Below are positions 11,501-18,981 of a DNA stretch of 64,000 nt, piece by piece. Position numbers and translations under genes: made by a program. The notes under the pieces are model-generated. The model was not told where the DNA came from, searched no databases, and saw nothing but the letters and a program-made list of their open reading frames with translations. Origin of the DNA: Bacillota bacterium (lineage in GTDB: Bacteria > Bacillota > Clostridia > Acetivibrionales > DSM-1351); the NCBI GenBank assembly GCA_023412275.1, contig JAEYNY010000068.1, forward strand, positions 1-64,000, given 5' to 3'. Numbering within the stretch: position 1 is the stretch's first letter; the number at the start of each line of letters is the position of its first letter.

Positions 11501-11874
11501 TCTCTGGATAAATCAAAACCTTTCTCCCTGTCCTGTTCCAGATACTCCTCAATCCTTGCTGCCTTCTCTGCAGCTTCCCTGCAGTTAGAAATATATGTGA
11601 GCTCAATATTGCATGTCCTATCCCTGAAAACAATCTGTATGGGCTGCTTAGTTTTCTCATAAACAAAGTTTGTCCTCAGGACTTGATGTCTTTCTATAAG
11701 TTTATTGAAACTCAGTTCAAACAGGCCGATATCCAACTCTCCCTTCAAATCAAAGGAAAGCTGCTGAAAATATTCCTTTTGCCCGGGATTTAGCAAATGG
11801 TGGTACAGCATGCCCTGCTGCATGGGGGATAAAAAATACATATCCATGACATTTTCTTTTTTGAACCTGTTCAT
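5599..11874 (-). CDS. Two-module NRPS, C-A-T-Cy-A-T, predicted Gly then Cys/thiazoline
   Basis: This 2091-residue nonribosomal peptide synthetase starts at ATG 11874 behind AGGAGG. Its N-terminus (MNRFKKENVMDMYFLSPMQ) resembles the COM acceptor end of tyrocidine synthetase TycB. Domains: condensation (HHIIMDG at 147-153), adenylation, carrier Ser1003 (LGGHS), heterocyclisation domain with the diagnostic DxxxxDxxS motif (D1195, D1200: DMLIADASS) replacing HHxxxDG, second adenylation, carrier Ser2037 (VGGDS). The specificity residues read by eye are D-I-L-Q-M-G-M-V-W-K for module 1, glycine-like, and D-L-Y-N-L-S-L-I-W-K for module 2, which is the established cysteine code seen in bacitracin synthetase. 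The Cy-A(Cys)-T arrangement therefore predicts a thiazoline ring; no oxidase domain is embedded, so the ring is not obviously oxidised to thiazole. No thioesterase is present, so the chain passes on, most likely to the next gene's ketosynthase. Confidence 0.95.
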   Translation of the reverse strand: MNRFKKENVMDMYFLSPMQQGMLYHHLLNPGQKEYFQQLSFDLKGELDIGLFELSFNKLIERHQVLRTNFVYEKTKQPIQIVFRDRTCNIELTYISNCREAAEKAARIEEYLEQDREKGFDLSRDPLVRMAVLRVDHEEYKVIVSFHHIIMDGWCIGIVLEELFEIYKSVKEGILPDLPEASPYSKYIQWLEKQDSHMASEYWKGYVKDYEQLAALPQKSVSGVDERGGQQEIHFTICHELLKRIECVAQSKNVTINTVLQAVWGILLQKYNNTDDVVFGTVISGRTPQIPGVERMLGLLINTIPVRIKTIKNESFSELLESVQQSILECEKYGYYPIYEIQSGLESKQELLNHIFIFENYPLSKYTDNLGKEQGFVISNLKLWEKTNYNFTMEIIPGNGLDLKINYDSAVYPQNIITSIYNHMLQILKTVTENPEVLLGEIEILPCCERDQLLVDFNSTETEYPRDKTIPELFEAQAGKTPDEKALILGNEFMTYRELDEKSNRLAKKLQEKGVGREVIVGLMTTRSIEMIVGIIGILKAGGAYLPIDPGYPRDRVLYMLEDSKAGILLTEGNLARELGFQGEVIDLKSAEAYSEDPGSITAGSTSDSLAYVIYTSGSTGRPKGVMLEHRSVINFIKGITDIIDFARGKTIVCITTLSFDIFVLETLLPLACGLRVVIADERQQMEPDALRRLIMDNNAEMLQTTPSRMQMILNDAENLDFIGGLKEIMLGGEAFPETLLTELKKHTRARIYNMYGPTETTVWSTVKELTHETHVCIGRPIANTQIYILDKNTRPQPVGITGELYIGGDGLARGYLDSPELTQEKFVQSPFEAGKKIYRTGDLGRWLPDGNIECLGRVDSQVKIRGYRIETGEIEHHLLQHEAIKEAAVVAETDKHNVNCLYAYIVTVNDVTVAEIRSFLLGRLPEYMVPSAFVKLDKLPVTPNGKLDRKSLPKPDIAASNTDEYEKPTNELEKKLEAIWSEILGVDRIGTKSRFIELGGHSILIMSAIARINKELRVQISLKEFAGNDTVKALSRLIQDKQDKEANLILNTDTGIHKDSNDPFPLTEVQTAYLLGRDTQFELGGVSTHGYVEIRTSLDIERLDSSLGKLIRRHPMLRSVIMNNGSQKILDDIPEYRIAVEDISSMERAAQEKRLSQERERMSNRIFDTEQWPLFEFKAIKTAEDTHYLYIGIDMLIADASSMQVMVEELMYFYHHQDGDLPELAYNFRDYILDYQQLKESESYSVDKNYWLGKLNDFPQAPSLPLKINPSEIKRAHNKRKNFFLDSIKWNRLKRIAQKENLTIPALLCTAYAEILAYWSNQPHMPVNLTVFNRYPFHEEVNKLIGDFTSVIVLDIHLKEEMDLLEQAKEVQGTLFDALEHRLYDGIEFVRDIARQNQMGMKAVMPVVFTCSLLGEKRAGFELLGSIENSLTQTSQVFLDNQIVETTEGAYIYWDYVEELFSENVITEMFEQYKGLLVSLAMEKTEKWQGLGQGSASMKEYNDTDEELEKNTLHGLFTRQAERTPDNIAVVFEKECLTYKELDAKSNQIANYLKKVGIATNELVGVSAKRCTDTIANILGILKAGGAYVPDDPDYPEERKNYILTNSKCRVFLEPDLYAKENLSEFPKTYTSQDNPGSVAYVIYTSGSTGKPKGVVITHAAAVNTIVDINGKFNVNEKDRILGLSSMCFDLSVYDIFGALSTGAMLVMIPDQRDAGNLIEVMSERGITIWNSVPAIMDMLTDTMEFRGIQGAYTALRLVLLSGDWIPMSLPKAVKGRFPEAEVISLGGATEGSIWSIYYPICEIKKEWRSIPYGYPLANQKIYLLNYKNEICPPGVQGELYIGGAGVADGYCNDPEKTVNAFIRHPSLGYLYRTGDYGVFHEEGYIEFLGRKDHQIKIRGYRIEMGEIENCLLKHKDIKNAVIVDREDSNGKKSLCAYIVSDQPFTITGVREFLSKELPEYMLPSHVVQLEKIPLSTNGKVDRKSLPEPDDNVGVMDGYAAPGNETEQKVARIWEGLLGVDSIGIYDAFFDVGGDSLKAIKLAERINQEFKTGLKVQDLFKYTTVSSIAALLSEKSEADTKHEIKKFILN

Positions 11875-11895
11875 AATCGTACCTCCTGGTGCTTT

Positions 11896-14800
11896 TTAGA
11901 AATTCTTCTCCTCAAGTTCTGCAAATATATCATCCATATCTTTTTGTCCGAGGCTTTTTGATGTAAGATCACCCGGGGTTATTTCCGATATGTTTTTTTC
12001 TGTACAGTGATTGATTATTTTTATCAATTGGACTCTGAAACTTTCTGCAAGATTATTCACAAGTTTTTCATCATACTGGAATTTGTTATAATTTATCATC
12101 ACATTTAAACTTCCATGAATAACCAGCATATTTATATCAAGTGCATACTGCCTTTCCGAGTCAGGACTCACAAGAGGGCCTGTGGGGATATCCGACAAGG
12201 TAAACAATGACTGCTCAATGAAAGCACCAAAATCCCCAAGATAATTAAATCTGATTTCCGGTTTTTGTGGATTCGTCCCAAACTGCTGTTTACCGTAAGG
12301 GGTCAAGTAGCGAAGTACTCCATAGCCCACACCCTTATCCGGTATATTCCTCATGTATTCCTTGACCGCTTTTATTTGACAAGGTAAATCCTCCCGATAC
12401 GACATTTCCAATTTCACCGGAAAGAGAGAGGTAAACCATCCTACAGTTCTTGATACATCAAGTTCATCTGAGATTTGTTCCCTTCCGTGTCCTTCCACAT
12501 CAATAAAAATCCGACTGCTACCGCTCCATTCACTTATGGTTAAACCCAAAGCAGTAAGCAATATGTCATTTATTTCTGTATTATAGGCTCTGTGAGTTTC
12601 CTTCATAAGCTTTCCGGTAACCTCACGATTCAGGCATACCGTTACCGTATTGCTGTCCTTCTGCCTGTCGGGGAAGCTTCCACATCTTTTCGGAAGTCCT
12701 GTTATCCCCTTTTGTTCCTCCCAATATCCACACTGGCTTTGTAATGCAGAGCTATCTGCATACCGCTGCAGGTTTTCAATCCACTCACGGTATGAATCTG
12801 TTTTTCTGTCATATTCAATGGCCTTGCCTTCCGACAATTGCTTATATCCCTTCGCGAAGTCCTCTAGCAGAATTCTCCAGGATACTCCGTCAATCACAAG
12901 ATGATGGATAGCAATGAGCAAATGATCTCCAGACGGAGTTTTAAACAAGCCAAGTTTTACAAGAGGCCCTCTTTCCATGTTGAGTGAGCTTTGTATCTTT
13001 TTTGAAATCTGCTCAATTCTCCATGTATCACCGGTTCCTCCCTCCAGATTCCACACATCAAGGGAAAACAGCTCTCCCTCTTCTCCTCGGTTAAATTGTA
13101 TGTATTGTCCGGCCTCCTGCCAGAATACCATTCTCAGAGCGTCGTGGTGCATTATGATTTCGGTGAATACCTGCCGTACCCGGTTTTCATCAAACCCGTT
13201 ACTGCTAAAAAGCATAAAGGCCTGATTCCAGTAATGCATGTCAGTGAAATTGGATTCAAAAAACCATTTCTGTATGGGAGACAATTTGATTTCTCCCGTT
13301 ACCATTCCCTGATATGCTTCACGTGTCTTCTCCCTTACCTTTATTGCCAGTTTCCTTATGGTAGGATGTCGAAACAAATCAGTGATCTCAATTTTCAGGT
13401 TATGCTTATTCAGACATGCTACAATTTGAATCGCCTTTATAGAGTCACCACCAAGAGAGAAGAAATTCTCCTCAACCCCTACCTTGCTCAGGCCCAGTGC
13501 TTCCGTCCATGCTTCCACAAGCACTTGTTCCATCCAGGTTTCAGGCTCTTTATACTCCGTACGCGTCTCCAGTAAATCCAGAGGTGCGGGAAGTACCTTT
13601 TTATCTATTTTCCCGCTCCATAAAAGAGGTATATTCTCAATAAAAATATAAAATGAAGGAAGCATGTAATCAGGAAGCTTCTGCTGTAAAAACTCCCTTA
13701 ATTCATCTGCTGTTGTGTTGCCTGACGAAACAATATACGCACAGAGGTACGGACTTCCCTTATCCTCTCTTGCTATTACCGCTGCCTCACTGACAAGTTC
13801 ATGCTGAAGGAGTACTGACTCAATCTCCCCAAGCTCGATTCTGTAGCCCCGGATTTTCACCTGATGGTCGATTCTCCCCATAAATTCAAGGTTTCCATCC
13901 TTATTCCATCTGGCCAGATCTCCTGTAAGATAAATTTTTTCGTTCTCAATATATGGATTATTTATAAATTTTTCATCGGTCAGCTCTTTACGATTTAAAT
14001 ATCCTCTTGCCAGCCCTGCCCCTCCAAGGCAGAGTTCTCCGGCAATATCTGCAGGAAGCAGGCAATGTTCTCTATTCAAAATATATGCCCTGATATTCCT
14101 GAGGGGCTTTCCTATGGGAACGCTTTTTTCACTCAATACCTCATTCACACCAAATCCTGTGGCATACACGGTAGATTCTGTTGGCCCGTACAGGTTTTCG
14201 AGACGGCAGCCTTTTAACAGGCTATGGAATTTTTCCACAGTTGCCGGAGGCAATGCCTCTCCCGCGGCGAAAACATATTTCAGGCTGCCTAATTTGGAGA
14301 TATCCCTGCTGTCCAGTGCATTGAGGAATCCATTGAGCATTGAAGGAACAAAGTTTATGTGTGTGATTCCGTTTTTGGAAACTGCTTCTACAATACTTTT
14401 AGGGTCCTTTTCCGCATCCTTTTCAAGAATCACCAGTTTACCTCCGCTAAAGAACCATCCGAACAGTTCCGCAACCGACACATCAAAAGTATAGGTAGTT
14501 TTAAGAAGGAATGAGTCATACTCAGTAAGAGGATACTCCTGCTGAAGTGCCAGCAAAATGTTCACGACGCTCCTGTGTTCAACCATGACACCCTTGGGTA
14601 CTCCCGTTGAACCTGATGTATATATCACATAGGCCAGATTTCCGGAGTTGTTTACGGATTCCAAATTTGATGAATCCTCTGAATAAGACTTCTCATCTTC
14701 CAGATTTACAATTTTAAGCTTATGGGTATTCAGGCTGATACCCGTTTCTATAAAATTCATATATCGGCTCTGCGCCAATATCAGAGTTATTCCGCTGTCC

Positions 14801-16440
14801 TTCAAAATAAACTCTGTTCTTTCTCTGGGATAGTCTGGACTGATAGGCACATAGGCACCTCCAGCCTTGAGAATTCCCAGTATGCCTATTACCATCTCAA
14901 AAGACCTGTCTGCCACAATTCCTACAAGGCTGTCGGGTTTGACTCCCTGCCCGCGCAGTGTCCGAGCAAGCCGGTTTGCTCTCTCATTCAACTCACCATA
15001 GGTGAGACTTTTATACATATAAACAAGTGACGGAAGATTTTTTGTCTTTTCAACAGAGGCCTCAAAAAGCTGATGAATGGTTTTATCCTCAGCGTGTCCA
15101 GATGTATCTTTATTAAAACCGTATAAAAGTTCAGATTTTTCATCTTCTGATAACATCTCCATTTCACAAACGGCTTTATCCGGTTCTTTCAACCCGTCCT
15201 CTATCAGATGCATCAAATGATTTATAAACTGAAGGATTTCCTCCCCGCTATAGACAGCAGTCTGGTAATCGATCTCCAAAAGTATCTGCCCGGTGCTTTC
15301 TCTGTCACTGATGTGCATGGCAATAGTGTTTGTCTCATACCCGTTGAAATGCCATTCCTGTGAGACGTTAAATACACTGTTCTGGTACGAAAGAATAACA
15401 TCAAAGAGTGTTTCTTCCATCTTGTACTTTTGTCGCAAATCCTGTAGCAAAAGGTCATAGGGATACCTTTGATGCCTTAAAATGGCCGCAAGCTTCAGGG
15501 ATGCCGATTTAAGCGCATCTATCCAAGTGTTGCTTCCCGGGATATTCAGTCTGAATGGGATTGTATTGACAAACATCCCGGCAGTATTCTTGTCTGCAGC
15601 ATTAGTTCTGTTATGAAGAACCGTACCAATCACAATGTCTTTTAATGAGGATATTTTTGATCGATATACATAAAGAGCGGTCAAAAAGAATACATATACC
15701 GAGATGTTGTTAGCTCTGCAAAAGTATTGAACTGAAGCCGTCAATTCACTAGGGATAAGATAGGTTTTTCTTGATGCCTCAATATTCCTGTAGTCCCCGG
15801 TTTCCCTGACTGTCCATGTCTGGGGTGGAGCAGTCTCAAATTCCTTATTCCAAAATTCCTTGTCATGCTCGAATCTTTTGGATTTATGGTATTCTGCTTC
15901 TGACGCAATATATTTTGCATAGGAAGGTTTTATTGAGTCAGGCAATTCCCCTCCCGACTTTAAAAGTGAATAATACTCTATAACCTGGTTTACAAAAAGT
16001 GACATTCCCCATGCATCGGTAATCAGATGGTGTACTTTCAGGTACAAAATGTTTTCGCCGTCCGGAAGCTTGAGTACCGCAAAGTAGAATAGATCTGAAT
16101 CCAGAAGGCAAAATGCACTTTTAGTATTGTTCTCCACCCACGCCCTTACATCGTTCTCGCTTTCATCACTGCTGAAATCCACTGTTTCCAACTGATACTC
16201 CCGGTATGGAGAAACCAGCTGCATGATTTCACCGTTTATATCCGCCATTCTCAAGCGTATTCCATCGTTCTGCTCAATTACCTTATTTATAGCACTTTGA
16301 AGAAATCCTAGTTCAAGCTCCTTCCCCAGCATTACCGACTGTGCGATATTACAGACTCCAGTTCCCTTATAAAAGCTCTCTGTAAGCCATATACCCTTTT
16401 GAGGGTGCGTAAGCGGATAATATTCACTGATTTTATCCAT
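11896..16440 (-). CDS. NRPS initiation module, C-A-T-E
   Basis: The protein has 1514 residues. The frame is open further upstream, but ATG 16440 is chosen: it has GGAAGGTGG in front and opens with the condensation motif YPLTHPQKGIW. It overlaps the stop of the preceding hydrolase gene by 8 bases. Domains: condensation (HHLITDAW), adenylation (YVIYTSGSTGVPKG), carrier Ser1000 (LGGDS), and an epimerisation domain with HHLVIDG (His1179-His1180), EGHGRE and FNYLGDF. The last residues (KDMDDIFAELEEKNF) look like a COM donor helix of the TycA type, pairing with the start of the next gene's product. The pocket code D-V-A-N-F-A-L-V-Y-K matches nothing I can assign. Because a condensation domain precedes the first adenylation domain, the chain is probably started by an acyl group, for example from the free ACP in this operon (inference). 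Confidence 0.94.
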   Translation of the reverse strand: MDKISEYYPLTHPQKGIWLTESFYKGTGVCNIAQSVMLGKELELGFLQSAINKVIEQNDGIRLRMADINGEIMQLVSPYREYQLETVDFSSDESENDVRAWVENNTKSAFCLLDSDLFYFAVLKLPDGENILYLKVHHLITDAWGMSLFVNQVIEYYSLLKSGGELPDSIKPSYAKYIASEAEYHKSKRFEHDKEFWNKEFETAPPQTWTVRETGDYRNIEASRKTYLIPSELTASVQYFCRANNISVYVFFLTALYVYRSKISSLKDIVIGTVLHNRTNAADKNTAGMFVNTIPFRLNIPGSNTWIDALKSASLKLAAILRHQRYPYDLLLQDLRQKYKMEETLFDVILSYQNSVFNVSQEWHFNGYETNTIAMHISDRESTGQILLEIDYQTAVYSGEEILQFINHLMHLIEDGLKEPDKAVCEMEMLSEDEKSELLYGFNKDTSGHAEDKTIHQLFEASVEKTKNLPSLVYMYKSLTYGELNERANRLARTLRGQGVKPDSLVGIVADRSFEMVIGILGILKAGGAYVPISPDYPRERTEFILKDSGITLILAQSRYMNFIETGISLNTHKLKIVNLEDEKSYSEDSSNLESVNNSGNLAYVIYTSGSTGVPKGVMVEHRSVVNILLALQQEYPLTEYDSFLLKTTYTFDVSVAELFGWFFSGGKLVILEKDAEKDPKSIVEAVSKNGITHINFVPSMLNGFLNALDSRDISKLGSLKYVFAAGEALPPATVEKFHSLLKGCRLENLYGPTESTVYATGFGVNEVLSEKSVPIGKPLRNIRAYILNREHCLLPADIAGELCLGGAGLARGYLNRKELTDEKFINNPYIENEKIYLTGDLARWNKDGNLEFMGRIDHQVKIRGYRIELGEIESVLLQHELVSEAAVIAREDKGSPYLCAYIVSSGNTTADELREFLQQKLPDYMLPSFYIFIENIPLLWSGKIDKKVLPAPLDLLETRTEYKEPETWMEQVLVEAWTEALGLSKVGVEENFFSLGGDSIKAIQIVACLNKHNLKIEITDLFRHPTIRKLAIKVREKTREAYQGMVTGEIKLSPIQKWFFESNFTDMHYWNQAFMLFSSNGFDENRVRQVFTEIIMHHDALRMVFWQEAGQYIQFNRGEEGELFSLDVWNLEGGTGDTWRIEQISKKIQSSLNMERGPLVKLGLFKTPSGDHLLIAIHHLVIDGVSWRILLEDFAKGYKQLSEGKAIEYDRKTDSYREWIENLQRYADSSALQSQCGYWEEQKGITGLPKRCGSFPDRQKDSNTVTVCLNREVTGKLMKETHRAYNTEINDILLTALGLTISEWSGSSRIFIDVEGHGREQISDELDVSRTVGWFTSLFPVKLEMSYREDLPCQIKAVKEYMRNIPDKGVGYGVLRYLTPYGKQQFGTNPQKPEIRFNYLGDFGAFIEQSLFTLSDIPTGPLVSPDSERQYALDINMLVIHGSLNVMINYNKFQYDEKLVNNLAESFRVQLIKIINHCTEKNISEITPGDLTSKSLGQKDMDDIFAELEEKNF

Positions 16441-17773
16441 GGTTTCCACCTTCCTTTCCTTCATCTTTCCAAGCTTCAAACTCATCACAGTCCACCTTGA
16501 GAACTGCCCGATGAGGGTTTCCCTGTTCGTCCTTAAAGAAACAAATTTCCAAATCCAAACTCGTAGCAAAATAATGCTCCTGATCCGGCAGTATATTTTC
16601 GGGGAAGACCTCTGCCCTGACTCTTTTCAGATAGCTGTAATAACTGATAATCAGCCGTCCATTTTCATCAGCAATTGAAAAAATCTCATTTGAGAAATCT
16701 CTGTTTTTATATGTACCGGCAAGAATGCCGTAACTTTTTTTATCTATCATCTGTACTCCGGGCATCTTAGGACTTTCATATTCCTTTCCGGACAATATTG
16801 CCACCAACCCTTTTACAAGTGTATCAATCGCTACGAAATCGTTATTTGCCAGTACAATAATCACGGTCCTTCCGTTGGAAGACCGCCATACCTTTGATTT
16901 GAATCCGTATGTTATTCCGTTGTGATAGGCAGACTCCTCAGTCAGGTACCATCCGTAGCCATAACGAAGTGCCTCGTCACTTACGTAAGGAGTAAGCATA
17001 TCCTCAACTGATTTTTTGGATATCACAATTTCTTCATCAAGTGCCTTATTCCACTTATATAGATCCTCAACAGTTGAGTACAGGCAGCCGCAGGCAAAAA
17101 ACAGCGACATATCGAAAAAATCAGCGTTACTCAGGCCGTCCTCGGAAAGGCTGTAGCCGGATGCCCGGTGCTTTAGGACGCGCTCCACATGATCGAAACC
17201 TGTATTTGTCATACCTGCTTTTTCGAATAAATTTTTTATTAGATAATTTTCGTAAGAAAGACCTGAGACTTTTTCAATGATACGACCCAGTATAATATAG
17301 CCTGAATTGCTGTAGTCAAACCGTTCTCCCGGCTCAAACTCCAGGGGCTGCCTACCCAGTTTATCCACAAGCATTTCGACAGGTATTCCTGTACGTACGG
17401 ATTTCATTATACTTGGAATATTTACAATGTCCGGTATCCCAGAAGTATTCGTAAGCAAATGATGAAGGGTAATCCTATCTCCATTTGGAAAATCAGGAAT
17501 ATATTTTTCCAGGGGATCACTAACGGACAAAGCTCCCTGCTCCTGCAGACAAAGTATCGCCGCCGAAGTAAACTGCTTTGTAACGGAAGCAATACGGAAC
17601 ACTGTTGATGGAGTGTTATGAACATCATGCTCATAATCGGCCATTCCATATCCTTTACACAATACGATCTCGTCCTTAGTGGAAACTAGGACAGAACCGA
17701 TAAAATGCCTGTATTGGGAAAATTTCTTCAAATAATTGTCCAACGTTTTTTTGATATCACTCTTTACATCCAT
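16433..17773 (-). CDS. Serine beta-lactamase/PBP-like hydrolase in the biosynthetic operon
   Basis: This 446-residue class C beta-lactamase-fold protein has the SxxK motif at Ser63-Lys66 (SVTK), the YxN motif at Tyr154-Asn156 (YSN) and a later HNG in the position of the KTG triad. About 110 residues beyond the core form a C-terminal extension that may be lipocalin-like. No signal peptide or membrane helix is visible, so it is probably cytoplasmic, unlike cell-wall penicillin-binding proteins and unlike the membrane-bound prodrug peptidase ClbP. Start ATG 17773 follows GGGAGG. It lies between the small membrane peptide gene and the first NRPS gene, with an 8-base overlap into the NRPS. In such clusters this fold can act as a D-amino-acid-specific peptidase, esterase, transacylase or self-resistance enzyme. 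Which applies here cannot be told from sequence. Confidence 0.88.
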   Translation of the reverse strand: MDVKSDIKKTLDNYLKKFSQYRHFIGSVLVSTKDEIVLCKGYGMADYEHDVHNTPSTVFRIASVTKQFTSAAILCLQEQGALSVSDPLEKYIPDFPNGDRITLHHLLTNTSGIPDIVNIPSIMKSVRTGIPVEMLVDKLGRQPLEFEPGERFDYSNSGYIILGRIIEKVSGLSYENYLIKNLFEKAGMTNTGFDHVERVLKHRASGYSLSEDGLSNADFFDMSLFFACGCLYSTVEDLYKWNKALDEEIVISKKSVEDMLTPYVSDEALRYGYGWYLTEESAYHNGITYGFKSKVWRSSNGRTVIIVLANNDFVAIDTLVKGLVAILSGKEYESPKMPGVQMIDKKSYGILAGTYKNRDFSNEIFSIADENGRLIISYYSYLKRVRAEVFPENILPDQEHYFATSLDLEICFFKDEQGNPHRAVLKVDCDEFEAWKDEGKEGGNHG

Positions 17774-17797
17774 ATCTCCATTCCTCCCACCTTAAGC

Positions 17798-17929
17798 TTA
17801 TTGATTCTTCATAAAATTCATTGTTGTTAAAAGTAACAGCACAATTACTGTTATAAGCAGCAATGTAATATATGGAGTTTTAATGGTAAATCTGTAAAGT
17901 CTACGCCGAATCCTTTTTCCTACCTTCAC
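17798..17929 (-). CDS. Small single-pass membrane peptide, 43 residues
   Basis: A short frame starts at GTG 17929, with GAGG a few bases upstream, and stops at TAA 17798. It encodes a strongly basic N-terminus (KRIRRRLYR) followed by one hydrophobic helix (TLLLITVIVLLLL) and a short polar tail, a typical positive-inside single-span topology. It begins 32 bases after the stop of the preceding BtrH-like gene and ends 24 bases before the hydrolase start, so it sits in the operon with normal spacing and fills an otherwise empty gap. Function is unknown. A membrane anchor or chaperone for export or self-protection, or simply a small immunity-like peptide, are guesses. Reality as a gene is supported only by the RBS, spacing and composition. 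Confidence 0.6.
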   Translation of the reverse strand: MKVGKRIRRRLYRFTIKTPYITLLLITVIVLLLLTTMNFMKNQ

Positions 17930-17961
17930 TTTATCCCTCGTCTTCCTAGCGGTATACCGTT

Positions 17962-18942
17962 TTATTTAACAAGTTCTTCATAAAACTGATATTCCAGCTG
18001 CAAAATTTTTTCGGACCTTTCAACACCCCTGTAAAAAACATCCCAATCATACATATAGAAGAACAGGTACTTTGCCACATCCACTCTTAGAAACTCCCAC
18101 AGCTCCTCAATCTCACACGCCACTCTAGACAGATGATGGTTGTCGGAAAACACCCTTTTGAATCTGTAACATTCAACTCTCTTGAAATTTATGACAGTAT
18201 TCAAACATTCAACCAGGCTTTTAACATTAATTTTCAAAAGCTTTTCATTAAGAACTGTCCTTCTGTAATGCTCAAGAAATTTTTCCAAATGCCTTAATCC
18301 TTCGAAAATGCTCTCTTTCCTTACAGAAAAGTCCTCCAATAATTGACTTTGCAGTTTTTTTTCACCATCAGAATTCGTCCTCAGGGCTATAAATGAGTAA
18401 TATGAGAATCTGTCCGGGGTCTTGAAATTCTCCTGATACCCCTTTACCGCAAGAGACACATCACTATAAGCTATCTTCCTCTTTTTATAGGACAGGTTTT
18501 CCCTGGATTTATGCTCTATTATGTAAAACAGTTCTTCCTTTTTGTCATATCCATAAATAAGAAGTGTATGCGGAGTGTGATGTTTCATGTAGGTATCGGT
18601 TCTTAGCGGTTCGTAAAAACTGTCTACCCATAGGATTACAGGCTGGTTTTGACTTATGTCCGTCTGTATCCTGTCAATAATATCAGGACAACTTTCTTTC
18701 ATCTCCACTTCCAATTTCAGATGGTCAATCAGCTGTTCGTCGCTCAATACAGGGATATATTTTACTCCTATGCCGGATTCAATTTTCTCCGGCTCTGAAT
18801 CATAAACAATAATGTCATTGAATAATATGCTGTTGAGATCACTTCTGAAATAATTAACTACAGGGAAAAGTGAATTATAAAAGCAGCTCTTGAAATATAT
18901 GTCATTAAATGGTTCTATATTTTCTATCACCTTGCTATTCAT
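17962..18942 (-). CDS. BtrH-like acyltransferase/peptidase family protein (divergent copy)
   Basis: This 326-residue protein is one of four paralogues in the operon resembling the butirosin biosynthesis protein BtrH N-terminal family, which has a papain-like fold and uses a cysteine. Cys20 (KSCFYNS) and a central His segment (HHTPHTLLIYGYD) followed by an acidic residue would form the catalytic set. BtrH moves an acyl chain from a carrier protein onto an aminoglycoside amine. This copy is the most divergent: the N-terminus lacks the MLLDIKPLHG-type opening and the CLED context of its two neighbours. The C-terminal half is helical and rich in Glu, Arg and Lys, as in the others. Start ATG 18942 follows AGGAAG. 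The substrate is unknown. Confidence 0.75.
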   Translation of the reverse strand: MNSKVIENIEPFNDIYFKSCFYNSLFPVVNYFRSDLNSILFNDIIVYDSEPEKIESGIGVKYIPVLSDEQLIDHLKLEVEMKESCPDIIDRIQTDISQNQPVILWVDSFYEPLRTDTYMKHHTPHTLLIYGYDKKEELFYIIEHKSRENLSYKKRKIAYSDVSLAVKGYQENFKTPDRFSYYSFIALRTNSDGEKKLQSQLLEDFSVRKESIFEGLRHLEKFLEHYRRTVLNEKLLKINVKSLVECLNTVINFKRVECYRFKRVFSDNHHLSRVACEIEELWEFLRVDVAKYLFFYMYDWDVFYRGVERSEKILQLEYQFYEELVK

Positions 18943-18981
18943 ATTTCTTCCTGCTCTCCTTCATTTTTTTGCATAATGGTT

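Noticed and set aside
1..17000. Chain-release thioesterase, MbtH-like protein or free acyltransferase within the cluster
   Set aside because: No GxSxG thioesterase domain, short MbtH frame or discrete AT was seen among the genes; these may lie beyond the left edge or elsewhere in the genome.
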